Assembly: GCA_965200525.1 (NCBI GenBank)
Contig: OZ241368.1
Location: 4,650,001 to 4,714,000, forward strand
Source of the DNA: JANNPJ01 sp965200525
GTDB lineage: Bacteria; Actinomycetota; Actinomycetes; Actinomycetales; Kineosporiaceae
Direction: 5' to 3'
Length of the DNA: 64,000 bases
Made by a program: the position numbers and the translations under genes. Under the pieces are notes generated by a model. The model was not told the origin of the DNA and did no database searches. It worked only from the letters and a program-made list of their open reading frames with translations. Shown in pieces: positions 50,142-58,727 of this stretch. Position 1 is the stretch's first letter, and each line of letters starts with the position of its first letter.

Positions 50142-51092
50142 GTGGTCCTCGGTCTCGGCGCGGCCCTGATTGCGGCGGTGCTCTACGGATGTGCCTCGAT
50201 CCTGCAGGCCGTGGGTGCCCGAAACGTCCCCTCGTCGAACGGTCTGGACCCCCGGCTGGCCCTGAAGCTGCTGCGTCAGCCCGCCTTCCTCGGGGCCCTG
50301 GCGATGACCCTGTTCGGCTTCCTGTTCCACCTGGCCGCCGTCCGGGCGCTGCCGCTGTTCCTGGCCCAGACCGGGATCGCGGTCAGCCTGGTGGTCACCG
50401 CACTGCTCGCGGTTCGGCTGTTCGGTGACCGGCTCAGCCCGATCGAGTGGACCGCGGTCGGCGGAGTCGTGGTCGGGCTGGTGCTGCTGTCGGCCTCGGC
50501 CGGCAGCGTCGGGACCAAGCCGGCCAGTCACTGGCTGACCGTCAGCCTGTTCATCACCCTCGGCCTGATGGTCGTGCTCGGCTTCGTGGCCAGCCGCTAC
50601 CGGGGGATCGTCAGCACGGCCGGGCTCGGCCTCCTCGGCGGCTTCGGTTACGCGATCGTCGGCATCTCCTCGCGGTTGCTGCCCGACTTCGGGATCGGCG
50701 ACCTGTTCACCGCGCCGTCCACCTATTCGCTCGCGCTCGGTGGTGGGCTGGCCTTCTTCCTGTACTCGCTGGCCCTGCAGCGCGGCTCGGCGATCGCCGC
50801 CACGACGCCGCTGATCTCCACCCAGACGGTCACCCCGGCCGTGGTCGGGGTGGCCCTGCTCGGCGACACGGTTCGCTCCGGGTGGTGGCCGGGGGCGATC
50901 ATCGGGTTCCTGATCACCGCGGCCTCGGCCGTGATCCTGGTCCGGTTCGAGGGCGTGCGCGAGGTCAAGGAGGACGAGGTCGAGCTGCTGCCGCACCCCG
51001 ACCACCGGGTCGACGGGCCCCACCCGCAGCCGCCGCGGCAGGTCGAGCGCGACTCAGGTGCTGAGTTCGTGACCCAGGGCGACGCCGAGTAG
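50142..51092 (+). CDS. EamA/DMT-family membrane transporter
   Basis: A 316-residue protein with about nine to ten helices and the drug/metabolite transporter pattern: LIAAVLYGCASILQAVGARN, LFLAQTGIAVSLVVTALLAV, FGDRLSPIEWTAVGGVVVGL, ATTPLISTQTVTPAVVGVAL. The substrate is unknown. GTG 50142 lies three bases after the preceding stop, so they are co-transcribed. Its hydrophilic tail overlaps the convergent DUF202 gene by 39 bases. Confidence 0.85.
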   Translation: MVLGLGAALIAAVLYGCASILQAVGARNVPSSNGLDPRLALKLLRQPAFLGALAMTLFGFLFHLAAVRALPLFLAQTGIAVSLVVTALLAVRLFGDRLSPIEWTAVGGVVVGLVLLSASAGSVGTKPASHWLTVSLFITLGLMVVLGFVASRYRGIVSTAGLGLLGGFGYAIVGISSRLLPDFGIGDLFTAPSTYSLALGGGLAFFLYSLALQRGSAIAATTPLISTQTVTPAVVGVALLGDTVRSGWWPGAIIGFLITAASAVILVRFEGVREVKEDEVELLPHPDHRVDGPHPQPPRQVERDSGAEFVTQGDAE

Positions 51093-51389
51093 CAGCACGG
51101 CCAGCACCGCCACTGAGATCGCCATCGACTCGGGGGCGATCCCGCGCGGCGGCAGCTGACCGCGCCGGATCGCGCCGTCCGCGGCCCGGTAGCGCAGGAA
51201 GCCGGCCAGCCCGGCCAGCCCGCCGAGGGCGATCAGCACCAGCCCGATCCAGATGTTGAGGTCGAGCTTGTCGATCAGGCTCAGCACGCCGACCCCGCCG
51301 GCCTGCAGGGCCAGGCTGGTGCGCAGCCAGGCCAGCAGGGTGCGCTCGTTGGCCAGCAGGAAGCGGGCGTCAGGATCGAGGTCGGCCAC
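51054..51389 (-). CDS. DUF202 (YidH-like) small membrane protein
   Basis: A 111-residue protein with the family start DARFLLANERTLLAWLRTSL and three helices (LALQAGGVGVLSL; IWIGLVLIALGGLAGLAGFL; AISVAVLAVLLLGVALGH). Function unknown. GTG start at 51389. It ends inside the 3' end of the EamA gene on the opposite strand. Confidence 0.9.
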   Translation of the reverse strand: MADLDPDARFLLANERTLLAWLRTSLALQAGGVGVLSLIDKLDLNIWIGLVLIALGGLAGLAGFLRYRAADGAIRRGQLPPRGIAPESMAISVAVLAVLLLGVALGHELST

Positions 51390-51469
51390 GCCCGCACGCT
51401 ACCGGGGGCAGCCGGCTCCGCCGCCGTCGGGGGTTAACCGTCGTCGCGTCGTGCCGTAACAGTCCGTTC

Positions 51470-52297
51470 TCAGGCGGGCAGTTCGGCGTCGTCGGTCAGC
51501 TGATCGGTCCAGACCTGGAAGTTGGTCAGCGTGTTCGGGCCGAAGGTGGTGGTGATGGCCACGTCGGCGGCGTCCCGGCCCCGGGCGATCAGGATCCGGC
51601 CCGCCCGGGGAACCCGGTTGCGCGGGTCGACGGTCCACCAGCGACCGCCGAGGAAGACCTCGAACCAGCCGGCGAAGTCCATCGGGTCCTGCGGGGTCGG
51701 GATGTCGATGAAGGCCAGGTACCCGGTGCAGTACCGGGCCGGGATGTTCATCGCCCGGCACAGCGCGGTGCCCAGGTGGGCGAAGTCGCGGCAGACTCCG
51801 TGGCCCTCGTCGTAGGCCTCCCAGGCGGTCATCGTCGGGCGGGCCCACTGGTAGCCGAAGGTGATGTGGTTGTGCACGTACTCGTTGATCGCGTTCACCA
51901 CCGGCCAGCCGGCGGGCAGGTGGCCGAACAGGTCCCAGGCGACGTCGATCAGCTTGTCGGAGTCGCAGTACCGGCTGCCCAGCAGGTAGACGAGGGTCTC
52001 GTCGGGCAGCTCCTCGATCGGATGCTGGACGGCGTCGAGGCCGACCTCGTCGAGCGCGCCGTCGTCGCGGACCAGGGCGTCGGAGGTGATCGTGAACGAG
52101 CCGGCCGGGGCCAGGATCCGGTTGCACCAGTTGCCGAAGCCGTCGCGGTAGGAACTGATCGGGGTGGCCGGGGTGGTCAGCATCGTGTCGGGCCGGACCA
52201 GGTCGGAGGCCCGGCTGTAGTGCACGTTGAGCAGGGCGATCATCGGGGTCGGCTGCGGGAAGTCGTAGGAGATCTCGTATCCGACCCGTACCCGCAC
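51470..52297 (-). CDS. Transglutaminase-like cysteine protease family protein
   Basis: A 275-residue soluble protein: N-terminal beta domain (RVRVGYEISYDFPQPTPMIA), then the catalytic core with Cys in GHGVCRDFAHLGTALCRAMN, His in FAGWFEVFLGGRWWTVDPRN (the His is replaced in the usual AxxH position by GW) and Asp in TVDPRNR. The family cross-links or cleaves peptides. GTG 52297 was chosen because GAGG lies about seven bases upstream. Confidence 0.82.
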   Translation of the reverse strand: MRVRVGYEISYDFPQPTPMIALLNVHYSRASDLVRPDTMLTTPATPISSYRDGFGNWCNRILAPAGSFTITSDALVRDDGALDEVGLDAVQHPIEELPDETLVYLLGSRYCDSDKLIDVAWDLFGHLPAGWPVVNAINEYVHNHITFGYQWARPTMTAWEAYDEGHGVCRDFAHLGTALCRAMNIPARYCTGYLAFIDIPTPQDPMDFAGWFEVFLGGRWWTVDPRNRVPRAGRILIARGRDAADVAITTTFGPNTLTNFQVWTDQLTDDAELPA

Positions 52298-52412
52298 GCG
52301 CACCTCACGATGTAGACGGCCAAATGCCCGCAGAAGGCCGTTCGGTTCGACGGCTGGATCACCGTAGCAACCAACAATGAAGGGTGCGTTTCGCGATGGT
52401 CGCCGAGGACCG

Positions 52413-52475
52413 TGGATCGGCTCGGATCGGCTCGGCTCGGATCGGCTCGGATCGGCCCCGGATCGGCAGGGATCA
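52413..52475. repeat. TCGGATCGGC decanucleotide repeat
   Basis: About six overlapping copies of GGATCGGCTC or variants upstream of the transglutaminase gene and downstream of the DinB gene on the minus strand. No coding role is evident. Confidence 0.75.
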
Positions 52476-52500
52476 ACCCGAATAGCCCAGCGGCCGCAGG

Positions 52501-53010
52501 TCAGCCGATCTTCAGCAGACCGCTGGCGTACGCGGCCTGGCCAGCGTGCTGCAGGTCGTCGGAGATCACGCTGATCAGCCGCACGCCCAGGGTGACCGGC
52601 GGATCCCACCGCTCGTCGACCACCCGGTCGAGGTCGTCGCCGGTGAGGTTCGACAGGAAGTTCAGGGTGCGCTGGTGGACGGCGTCGAAGTAGCCGGTGA
52701 GCAGGTCGGGCGAGCTGACCCGGACCGCGGCGACCTGCTCGGAGGTGTGCCCGTAACCGGTGTCGGCGTCGTCCAGGGGCAGGGCGAAGCGCGTCGACCA
52801 GCCTTTCGCCGTCCAGACCTGGGCCGAGCCGGCGACGTCGGCCACGTGGTCGTCCTGGATCCGGGTCAGGTGCCAGACCAGCCAGGCAATCGAGTTTCCC
52901 TCGCCGCCCGGCCGGTCCGACAACTGGTCGGCGCTGAGGCCGTTGACCGTCCGGTGCACCACGTCGTGGATCCGGGTGAACGACTCGGTGAGCAGCTGAG
53001 CTGAATTCAT
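52501..53010 (-). CDS. DinB/mycothiol-transferase-like protein
   Basis: A 169-residue four-helix-bundle protein: LTESFTRIHDVVHRTVNGLS, GNSIAWLVWHLTRIQDDHVA (first metal His), and the C-terminal ISVISDDLQHAGQAAYASGL (second His). DinB-fold enzymes of actinobacteria often transfer mycothiol to electrophiles. ATG 53010; the start abuts the next gene's stop by ten bases on the same strand. Confidence 0.88.
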   Translation of the reverse strand: MNSAQLLTESFTRIHDVVHRTVNGLSADQLSDRPGGEGNSIAWLVWHLTRIQDDHVADVAGSAQVWTAKGWSTRFALPLDDADTGYGHTSEQVAAVRVSSPDLLTGYFDAVHQRTLNFLSNLTGDDLDRVVDERWDPPVTLGVRLISVISDDLQHAGQAAYASGLLKIG

Positions 53011-53020
53011 GCCGCCGATG

Positions 53021-53437
53021 CTATTCCGGCTGGGCCGAGTCCGCGGGTCGGGCCAGCACCAGCCCGACGGCGACGATCGTCAGCACCACGCCGGCCGCGG
53101 CGGTCGCGACCAGCCCGGCGGGCACGTCGCCGACGAAGAACGCCGGCAGGGCGCTGATCGCGGACAGGATCCGGGCGCCGGCGATCACCCGGGACCCGAT
53201 CCGGTCGCCGGTCCGCCAGACGTAGACCGCGGCGATCAGGGTGATCAGACCGAGCGCGGCGGCGGTCCAGAGCACTCCCGCCGGTGGCCCCTGCTCGCCG
53301 GCGTCCGGGGCCGGGATGGCGAACGGCCCGATCAGGTCGAGGGCTCCGATCACGCCGGCCAGGATGATGCCGGCCTTGTTCTTGCGGCTGAGCGGGGCTC
53401 GGGTCTGCGAGCGGGAGGTGCGGACGTCGGTGCTCAT
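53021..53437 (-). CDS. Small membrane protein, unknown
   Basis: A 138-residue protein with a basic N-terminus and four hydrophobic helices (AGIILAGVIGALDLIGPFAI, VLWTAAALGLITLIAAVYV, ISALPAFFVGDVPAGLV, GVVLTIVAVGLVLA). No family assigned. ATG 53437 follows CAGGAG. It precedes the DinB gene and is likely co-transcribed with it. Confidence 0.8.
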   Translation of the reverse strand: MSTDVRTSRSQTRAPLSRKNKAGIILAGVIGALDLIGPFAIPAPDAGEQGPPAGVLWTAAALGLITLIAAVYVWRTGDRIGSRVIAGARILSAISALPAFFVGDVPAGLVATAAAGVVLTIVAVGLVLARPADSAQPE

Positions 53438-53607
53438 GGCGTCACTCCTGGGTGAGAAAGAGCCGGGCGGCTGGCCCGGCCCCATCAGCTTCCGGCGATC
53501 GTCGGCCCGCCACATCGGGCCGCACCCCTACTGTGCCGGGAATTCGCCCGGGTCATTCAGGGAATCAGGCATCCCGAACCGGGCCCGGAGCAGTCATCAT
53601 CGGTGTC

Positions 53608-54321
53608 ATGGAACGCGATCCCGAACCGATCCGGGTCCTCGTGGCCGACGACCATCCGGTGGTGCGGCGGGGGATCGGCGCGCTGCTGGCCTCGCTGCCC
53701 GGGATCGAGGTGGTCGGCGAGGCCGCCACCGGGGCCGAGGCCATCCGCGAGGCCCAGCTGACCCGCCCGCACGTGGTGGTGATGGACGTGCAGATGCCGA
53801 CCATGGACGGGATCGAGGCCACCGGCCGACTGGCCACCCTGCTGCCGGACACCGCTGTCCTGGTCCTGACGATGTTCGAGGACGACGAGACGGTGTTCTC
53901 GGCGATGCGGGCCGGGGCTCGGGGATATTTGCTGAAAGGGGCTGAGCAGCAAGACATTCTGGCCGCCATTCGGTCGGTGGTGGCCGGCCAGGTGGTGATC
54001 GGCCCAGGGGTGGCCGGCCGCCTGATCAGCTATCTCAGTGCGCCGCCGGCCGCCGGCACGCCGTTCCCGGAGCTCACCCCACGGGAGCGGGAGATCCTGG
54101 ACGCGATCGCGCAGGGGCAGAGCAACGGAGCAATCGCAAGCCGGCTCGGGCTGGCCGGGAAGACCGTGGGCAACCACGTCTCGGCAATCTTCGCCAAGCT
54201 CCGGGTGGCCGGCCGGGCCGAGGCCATTGTGCTGGCCCGGCAGGAAGGCCTCGGCGGCGCCGGCGGCTCGGCCGGGGATGGCAGCGGTGGTGGTTCGCGC
54301 TGGACGAGCGGTTCGCCGTGA
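53608..54321 (+). CDS. NarL/LuxR-family response regulator
   Basis: A 237-residue regulator: receiver with VLVADDHPVVRRGI, phospho-Asp in VVVMDVQMPTMDG (about residue 57) and LLKGA lysine. The LuxR helix-turn-helix is LTPREREILDAIAQGQSNGA / LAGKTVGNHVSAIFAKLR. The last 20 residues are a Gly/Ser-rich tail. ATG 53608 chosen as the first start giving a normal receiver N-terminus. It is coupled to the kinase downstream (GTGA). Confidence 0.95.
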   Translation: MERDPEPIRVLVADDHPVVRRGIGALLASLPGIEVVGEAATGAEAIREAQLTRPHVVVMDVQMPTMDGIEATGRLATLLPDTAVLVLTMFEDDETVFSAMRAGARGYLLKGAEQQDILAAIRSVVAGQVVIGPGVAGRLISYLSAPPAAGTPFPELTPREREILDAIAQGQSNGAIASRLGLAGKTVGNHVSAIFAKLRVAGRAEAIVLARQEGLGGAGGSAGDGSGGGSRWTSGSP

Positions 54322-56267
54322 CGACCTCCTGGCGCCGGCCCGGTGCCACGGGCACGGCCGTCGTCCGGGGGCCGGTGGTGCTGGGGGCGGTGGCCGGGCT
54401 GCTGGCCGCGGCGGCGGTGCTCTCGCTCTGGCTCGCGCATCCGCCGGCCGGCGACGAATGGATGCCGATCTGGGAACTTGTCGGCGGCGCCGGGTTCGCG
54501 GCGGCCGGGCTGGCCGTGCGCACTGGCGCCCGGGCCGATCCGGGCGGATGGCGACTCTGGTCGGCCGGCCTGCTGTTGCTCGCGGCCGTGCCGCTGTCGG
54601 CCCTCGGCTGGCCGGCCCTCGCGCACGTCGCGCCGGTGGTGGCGATGGCGGTCGTGGTGCCACTGGCGTTGCTGCGGATCGTCCGGCCCCGGCCGGCTCC
54701 GCTGGTGATGCGGGGCCTGGAGGTGCTGATCGGGCTGGCCGGGGCGGTGGCGGTCGCAGCGACCTTGGTACCTCTGACCCAGGTGGCGCTCGGGGCCGGG
54801 CTCACGGTCGCGGTGGCCGTGGCCGGGGCCGGCTGGGTCCAGTTCGAATTGACCCGCGGTGACGCCCGCCGTCAGGTGCTGTGGCTCGTCCTGGGGGTCA
54901 GCGCGTCGGTGCCGACGGCGTTGCTGTTCCTGGTCGCCATCGACACCACCGATCTCGGCACGGGCACGATCGCGATCGTGGTGTCCGTGCTGTCGCTCTT
55001 CCTGCCGCTGACGGCCGCCGTGGCCCTGGTCGATCCGCGGGTCGTCGACGTCCGGGCGGTGATCTCGCAGGCGGTGGTCATGGCCGTGATGCTGGCCCTG
55101 ACCGTGGCCGTCTACCGCGGGGTCGAGGCCGGGGCCGAGCTCCTGACCGATGGTCCCGGCCTGCCGGGCGGCCCGGCCCTGCTGGCCGCGCTGATCGCCG
55201 TCGGCTTCCATCCGGTGATGCTCCAGGTGCGTAGCTCGGTCGACGAGATCCTTTTCGGCGGCCGGCCCGATCCGATGGCCGCGCTGACCCGGCTGGGCAG
55301 TCAGTTGACGGCCGGGACGTCGCCCGAGGAGTGGCTGGACACCCTGCGCCGGGCCCTGGTCGTGCCCGGGGTGGTGCTGGTGCAGGGCACCGAGACGATT
55401 GCCCGCTCGGGCCGGTTCGAGGACCCGACCACCGTGGTCACCGAGCTGCACTCCGGCGCCGAGCACGTCGGTGACCTGGTGGTCACCCTGCCGGCCGACC
55501 AGTTGCGGCTCGGCCCGGGGGCCCGGGCCGTGCTCAGCCTGGTCGCCGCGCCGCTGGCTCAGGCCTTGCACGCGATTCGGTTGAGCGAGCAGGTGCAAGC
55601 CTCCCGGGGGCGGGTGGTGGTGGCCCTGGAGGAGGAACGCCGGCGGGTCCGCCGCGACCTGCACGACGGCCTCGGCCCGACCCTGACCGGGATCGCCTAC
55701 AGCGCCGACGCCGCCGCCAACCTGGTCGAGCCGGATCCCGGCCAGGCGATCCGGGTGCTGCACGAACTGCGGGCCGACGCCGGTGAGGCGATCGCCGAGA
55801 TCCGCCGGATCGTCTACGGGCTACGGCCGAAGGCGCTGGACGAGCTGGGCCTGGTCGGCGCGGTCCGCCAGCGGGTCAGCCACCTGCGCGCGGCCGGCGG
55901 CGAGCCTCTGACCGTGCTGATCAGCGCCCCGGAGCAGGTGCCCGAGCTGGCCGCGGCGGTCGAGGTGGCGGCCTACCGGACGGCGGTCGAGGCGGTCACC
56001 AACGTGGCCCGGCACGCCGGCGTGCAGCGGGCCACCCTGGACTTCGAGGTGCTCTCCGGGACGACGTTGCGGATCAGCGTGCGCGATGCCGGCCGGTCGG
56101 AACAGCCGTGGCGGCCGGGGGTGGGGCTGGAGTCGATGCGGGAACGGGTCGAGCAGATCGGCGGCGTCCTGACTCTTGAGGGGGGCATGACCGGCGGGAC
56201 GGTGGTCGCCGACCTGCCGCTGACTCTGCCGTCGTCACCCGAGGACGTCGACCGGCCTGCGGACTGA
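54318..56267 (+). CDS. Sensor histidine kinase with multi-helix membrane sensor
   Basis: A 649-residue kinase. About eight to nine helices cover residues 15-295. A GAF-like region follows (about 320-420), then HisKA_3 with EEERRRVRRDLHDGLGPTLT (phospho-His near residue 452), and an HATPase_c domain (YRTAVEAVTNVARHAGVQRA, PGVGLESMRERVEQIGGVLT). The order regulator then kinase is the reverse of the pair at 37.5 kb. The signal is unknown. Confidence 0.93.
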   Translation: MTTSWRRPGATGTAVVRGPVVLGAVAGLLAAAAVLSLWLAHPPAGDEWMPIWELVGGAGFAAAGLAVRTGARADPGGWRLWSAGLLLLAAVPLSALGWPALAHVAPVVAMAVVVPLALLRIVRPRPAPLVMRGLEVLIGLAGAVAVAATLVPLTQVALGAGLTVAVAVAGAGWVQFELTRGDARRQVLWLVLGVSASVPTALLFLVAIDTTDLGTGTIAIVVSVLSLFLPLTAAVALVDPRVVDVRAVISQAVVMAVMLALTVAVYRGVEAGAELLTDGPGLPGGPALLAALIAVGFHPVMLQVRSSVDEILFGGRPDPMAALTRLGSQLTAGTSPEEWLDTLRRALVVPGVVLVQGTETIARSGRFEDPTTVVTELHSGAEHVGDLVVTLPADQLRLGPGARAVLSLVAAPLAQALHAIRLSEQVQASRGRVVVALEEERRRVRRDLHDGLGPTLTGIAYSADAAANLVEPDPGQAIRVLHELRADAGEAIAEIRRIVYGLRPKALDELGLVGAVRQRVSHLRAAGGEPLTVLISAPEQVPELAAAVEVAAYRTAVEAVTNVARHAGVQRATLDFEVLSGTTLRISVRDAGRSEQPWRPGVGLESMRERVEQIGGVLTLEGGMTGGTVVADLPLTLPSSPEDVDRPAD

Positions 56268-56384
56268 GCCGGACATCGACCCATCGCGAGGGGCAGAACC
56301 CGGCTCGATCCGGCCGGGCCGGGGACGCCGTCCTGCTAGCTTGGAATGATCAAGGCGGTGGGGCATCGTCATGAGGGGGACGCC

Positions 56385-57071
56385 GTGGCCGGACGGACGG
56401 CACCGGGTCGTGGGGTGATCGGCGCCGCCTTCGAGTTGTTGGCGCACATCGGCCGGCTGGAGCCGGTCCGGCTGGTGGATCTGGCCGCGGCGTCCGGCCT
56501 GCCCCGCCCGACCGTGTACCGGCTGCTGCAGCAATTGATCGAGGTCGGGGCGGTGCACCGGGACGGCACGCTCTACCGGTCCGGGTTCGCCCTGCTCGGT
56601 CTGTCGGAGCAGGTCAGCCCCGAGCGCCGGTTGCGGACCGTGGCCCGCCGGCCGATGGCCGAGCTGGCCGCCCGCACCGGGGCGGCCGTCTTCCTGTCGG
56701 CCCCGATGGGCCAGGACGTCGTCCTGCTCGACGCCATCGACGCGCGGCTGTCGCTGGGGCGGCCGATCCCGCCGATGGGCACCGCCGTCCCGGCCGGGAC
56801 GGCGATGGCCGAGGTCCACGGTCTTGGCTCGGACCAGCCGGCCGGCCGGCTGCCCGACCTGGCCGTCGACCTCGGCCGGCTCGACCCGTCACTGAGCTGT
56901 GCCTGCGCGGCGGTCCCGTTGCCGGGCGGCAGCCGGGCCGCGCTGACCCTGGTCTTCGCCTCGGGCCGGCTGCCGCACACCGCTTTGCAGGTGCTGCGGG
57001 CCACCGCCGCCCAGGTCGCCCTCGCCTGCCGGGAACAGGCCAAAGGTGGTGACGGAGAGTCCGCTGAGTGA
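56385..57071 (+). CDS. IclR-family transcriptional regulator
   Basis: A 228-residue regulator: N-terminal winged helix (GAAFELLAHIGRLEPVRLVD, LPRPTVYRLLQQLIEVGAVH) and a C-terminal effector domain (RTGAAVFLSAPMGQDVVLLD). GTG 56385 was chosen for its GAGGGGG ribosome site seven bases upstream; the longer frame to ATG 56346 has a weaker one. It immediately precedes the FAD enzyme gene, which it may control. Confidence 0.88.
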   Translation: MAGRTAPGRGVIGAAFELLAHIGRLEPVRLVDLAAASGLPRPTVYRLLQQLIEVGAVHRDGTLYRSGFALLGLSEQVSPERRLRTVARRPMAELAARTGAAVFLSAPMGQDVVLLDAIDARLSLGRPIPPMGTAVPAGTAMAEVHGLGSDQPAGRLPDLAVDLGRLDPSLSCACAAVPLPGGSRAALTLVFASGRLPHTALQVLRATAAQVALACREQAKGGDGESAE

Positions 57072-57115
57072 ACTTTCTGTCGTCAGGGGCCCCGCCCGTT
57101 TCTACGCTGCCGATC

Positions 57116-58696
57116 ATGAGCTCCTCCGCCTATGACGTCATCTTTGTCGGTGCCGGGCACAACGCCCTGGTCAGCGCGGTCTACCTGCTCAAGGCGGGGC
57201 GCAGCGTCTGCCTGCTGGAGGGTGCGCCGAGCGCCGGCGGCTGGGTTCGAAGCGAAGAGCTGACCCGGCCCGGCTTCGTCCATGACACCTTCAGCGCGGT
57301 CCACCCGATCCTGGTTTACGGCCCGGTGTTCGCCGAGATCGGCCAGGAGCTGGCCGACCAGGGGCTGCGCTACGTGCAGAGCGAAATTGCCTGCGGTGCA
57401 TCCCTTCCGGACGGCCGGGCAGCGGTGATCAGCACCGATGCCACCGCCCTGGCGGCCGAGCTGGACCGGCTGGGGGAGAGCACGGCCTGGGCCCGGTTCA
57501 TGGCCGACATCGGCCCGCACCTGGAGTTGCTGTTCCCGCTCCTGGGCCTGGACTTGACCTCGGCCGAGGCGGCCCCGCTGCTGGCCCGGCTGCAGACCGA
57601 GGGGGCCGGCACCGCGCTGCCGTTCCAGCAGTTGCTGACCGGCACCGGGTATGACCTGATCTGCGACCGGTTCTCCACCGAGGAGATGCGCTCGGTGCTG
57701 CTGCCCTGGCTACTGCACATCGGGATCGGCCCGCACGACGCCGGGGGCGCGCTCTGGTGCGCGGTGGTCGCGGCCACCATCTTCGCCGGCAACCCCCAGC
57801 CGGTCGGCGGCAGCGGCCGGCTCGCCGACGCCCTGATCGGCCTGGTCACGAAGCTCGGCGGCGAGATCCGGACCGGCACGACGGTGGACGCCGTGCTGGT
57901 CGAGCAGGGCCGGGCGGCCGGGGTCCGGACCGCGGCCGGCGAGACCCTGAGCGCCGGCCGGGCCGTCGTGGCCGGCACCAGCCCGGGGGCGCTCTACGGC
58001 CACCTGTTGCGCGACGTCGCCTCCGTACCGGCCGGAGTCCGGGCCCAGGCCCAGGGGTACCGCTATCGCCGGGGCTGCTTCCAGATCAACCTCGCACTCT
58101 CGCAGCGGCCCTCGTTCGCCGATCCCCGCTTCGACCAGGGTGGCGGCTTCAATCTCGGCCGCGGGGTCGAGGAGCTGGTCCGCTCGGTGCGCCAGGCCGA
58201 CGACGGCTACCTGCCCGCCCATCCCTCGATCTCCTGGCACGAGCCGACCGCGCTCGACCCCGACCGGGCCCCGGACGGCGGCGGCGTCGTGCGGATCCAG
58301 GTGCTGGACACCCCGCTGGCCCCGATCGGGGACGCCGCCGGGCAGATCGAGACCGACGGCACCTGGTCGACGTCGGTTGCCGAGCAGTACGCCGACCGGA
58401 TCGTGGCCGAGGCCGCGCTGCACGTCGAGAACCTGCCCGACCTGATTCTGGCCCGGCACCTGACCAGCCCGGCCGATCTGGCCGCGGGCAACCCGAACGC
58501 CGGCCCCGGCGATCACGCCAGCGGGCACAACGCGCTGGCCCAGGGCTTCACCCAGCGCCCGATCGCCGCCCACGGCGGTGGTTACGCGACCGCCGTCCCC
58601 GGCCTGTACCTGATCGGGGCGGCCAGCTGGCCCGGCCCGGGGGTCAGCGGCACGTCCGGGCGGGCCGTGGCCCAGCGGCTGATCGCCGAAGCCTGA
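57116..58696 (+). CDS. Phytoene desaturase-like FAD-dependent oxidoreductase
   Basis: A 526-residue flavoprotein of the CrtI/amine oxidase superfamily. Dinucleotide fold VIFVGAGHNALVSAVYLLKA at residues 8-27, LLEGAPSAGGWVRSEELTRP, and the C-terminal FAD loop GLYLIGAASWPGPGVSG. No carotenoid genes are adjacent, so it is probably one of the uncharacterised actinobacterial members. Start choice: ATG 57116 sits ten bases after a TACGCT -10-like word and could be leaderless; a GTG at 57068 overlapping the IclR stop and preceded by GGAGAG would add 16 residues. Confidence 0.88.
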   Translation: MSSSAYDVIFVGAGHNALVSAVYLLKAGRSVCLLEGAPSAGGWVRSEELTRPGFVHDTFSAVHPILVYGPVFAEIGQELADQGLRYVQSEIACGASLPDGRAAVISTDATALAAELDRLGESTAWARFMADIGPHLELLFPLLGLDLTSAEAAPLLARLQTEGAGTALPFQQLLTGTGYDLICDRFSTEEMRSVLLPWLLHIGIGPHDAGGALWCAVVAATIFAGNPQPVGGSGRLADALIGLVTKLGGEIRTGTTVDAVLVEQGRAAGVRTAAGETLSAGRAVVAGTSPGALYGHLLRDVASVPAGVRAQAQGYRYRRGCFQINLALSQRPSFADPRFDQGGGFNLGRGVEELVRSVRQADDGYLPAHPSISWHEPTALDPDRAPDGGGVVRIQVLDTPLAPIGDAAGQIETDGTWSTSVAEQYADRIVAEAALHVENLPDLILARHLTSPADLAAGNPNAGPGDHASGHNALAQGFTQRPIAAHGGGYATAVPGLYLIGAASWPGPGVSGTSGRAVAQRLIAEA

Positions 58697-58727
58697 CCAA
58701 CTCAGGCTGTGGTCATTCCGGCTGGGG

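Noticed and set aside
57116..58696. Carotenoid biosynthesis locus
   Set aside because: Only the CrtI-like FAD enzyme is present; no crtB, crtE or cyclase gene is adjacent.
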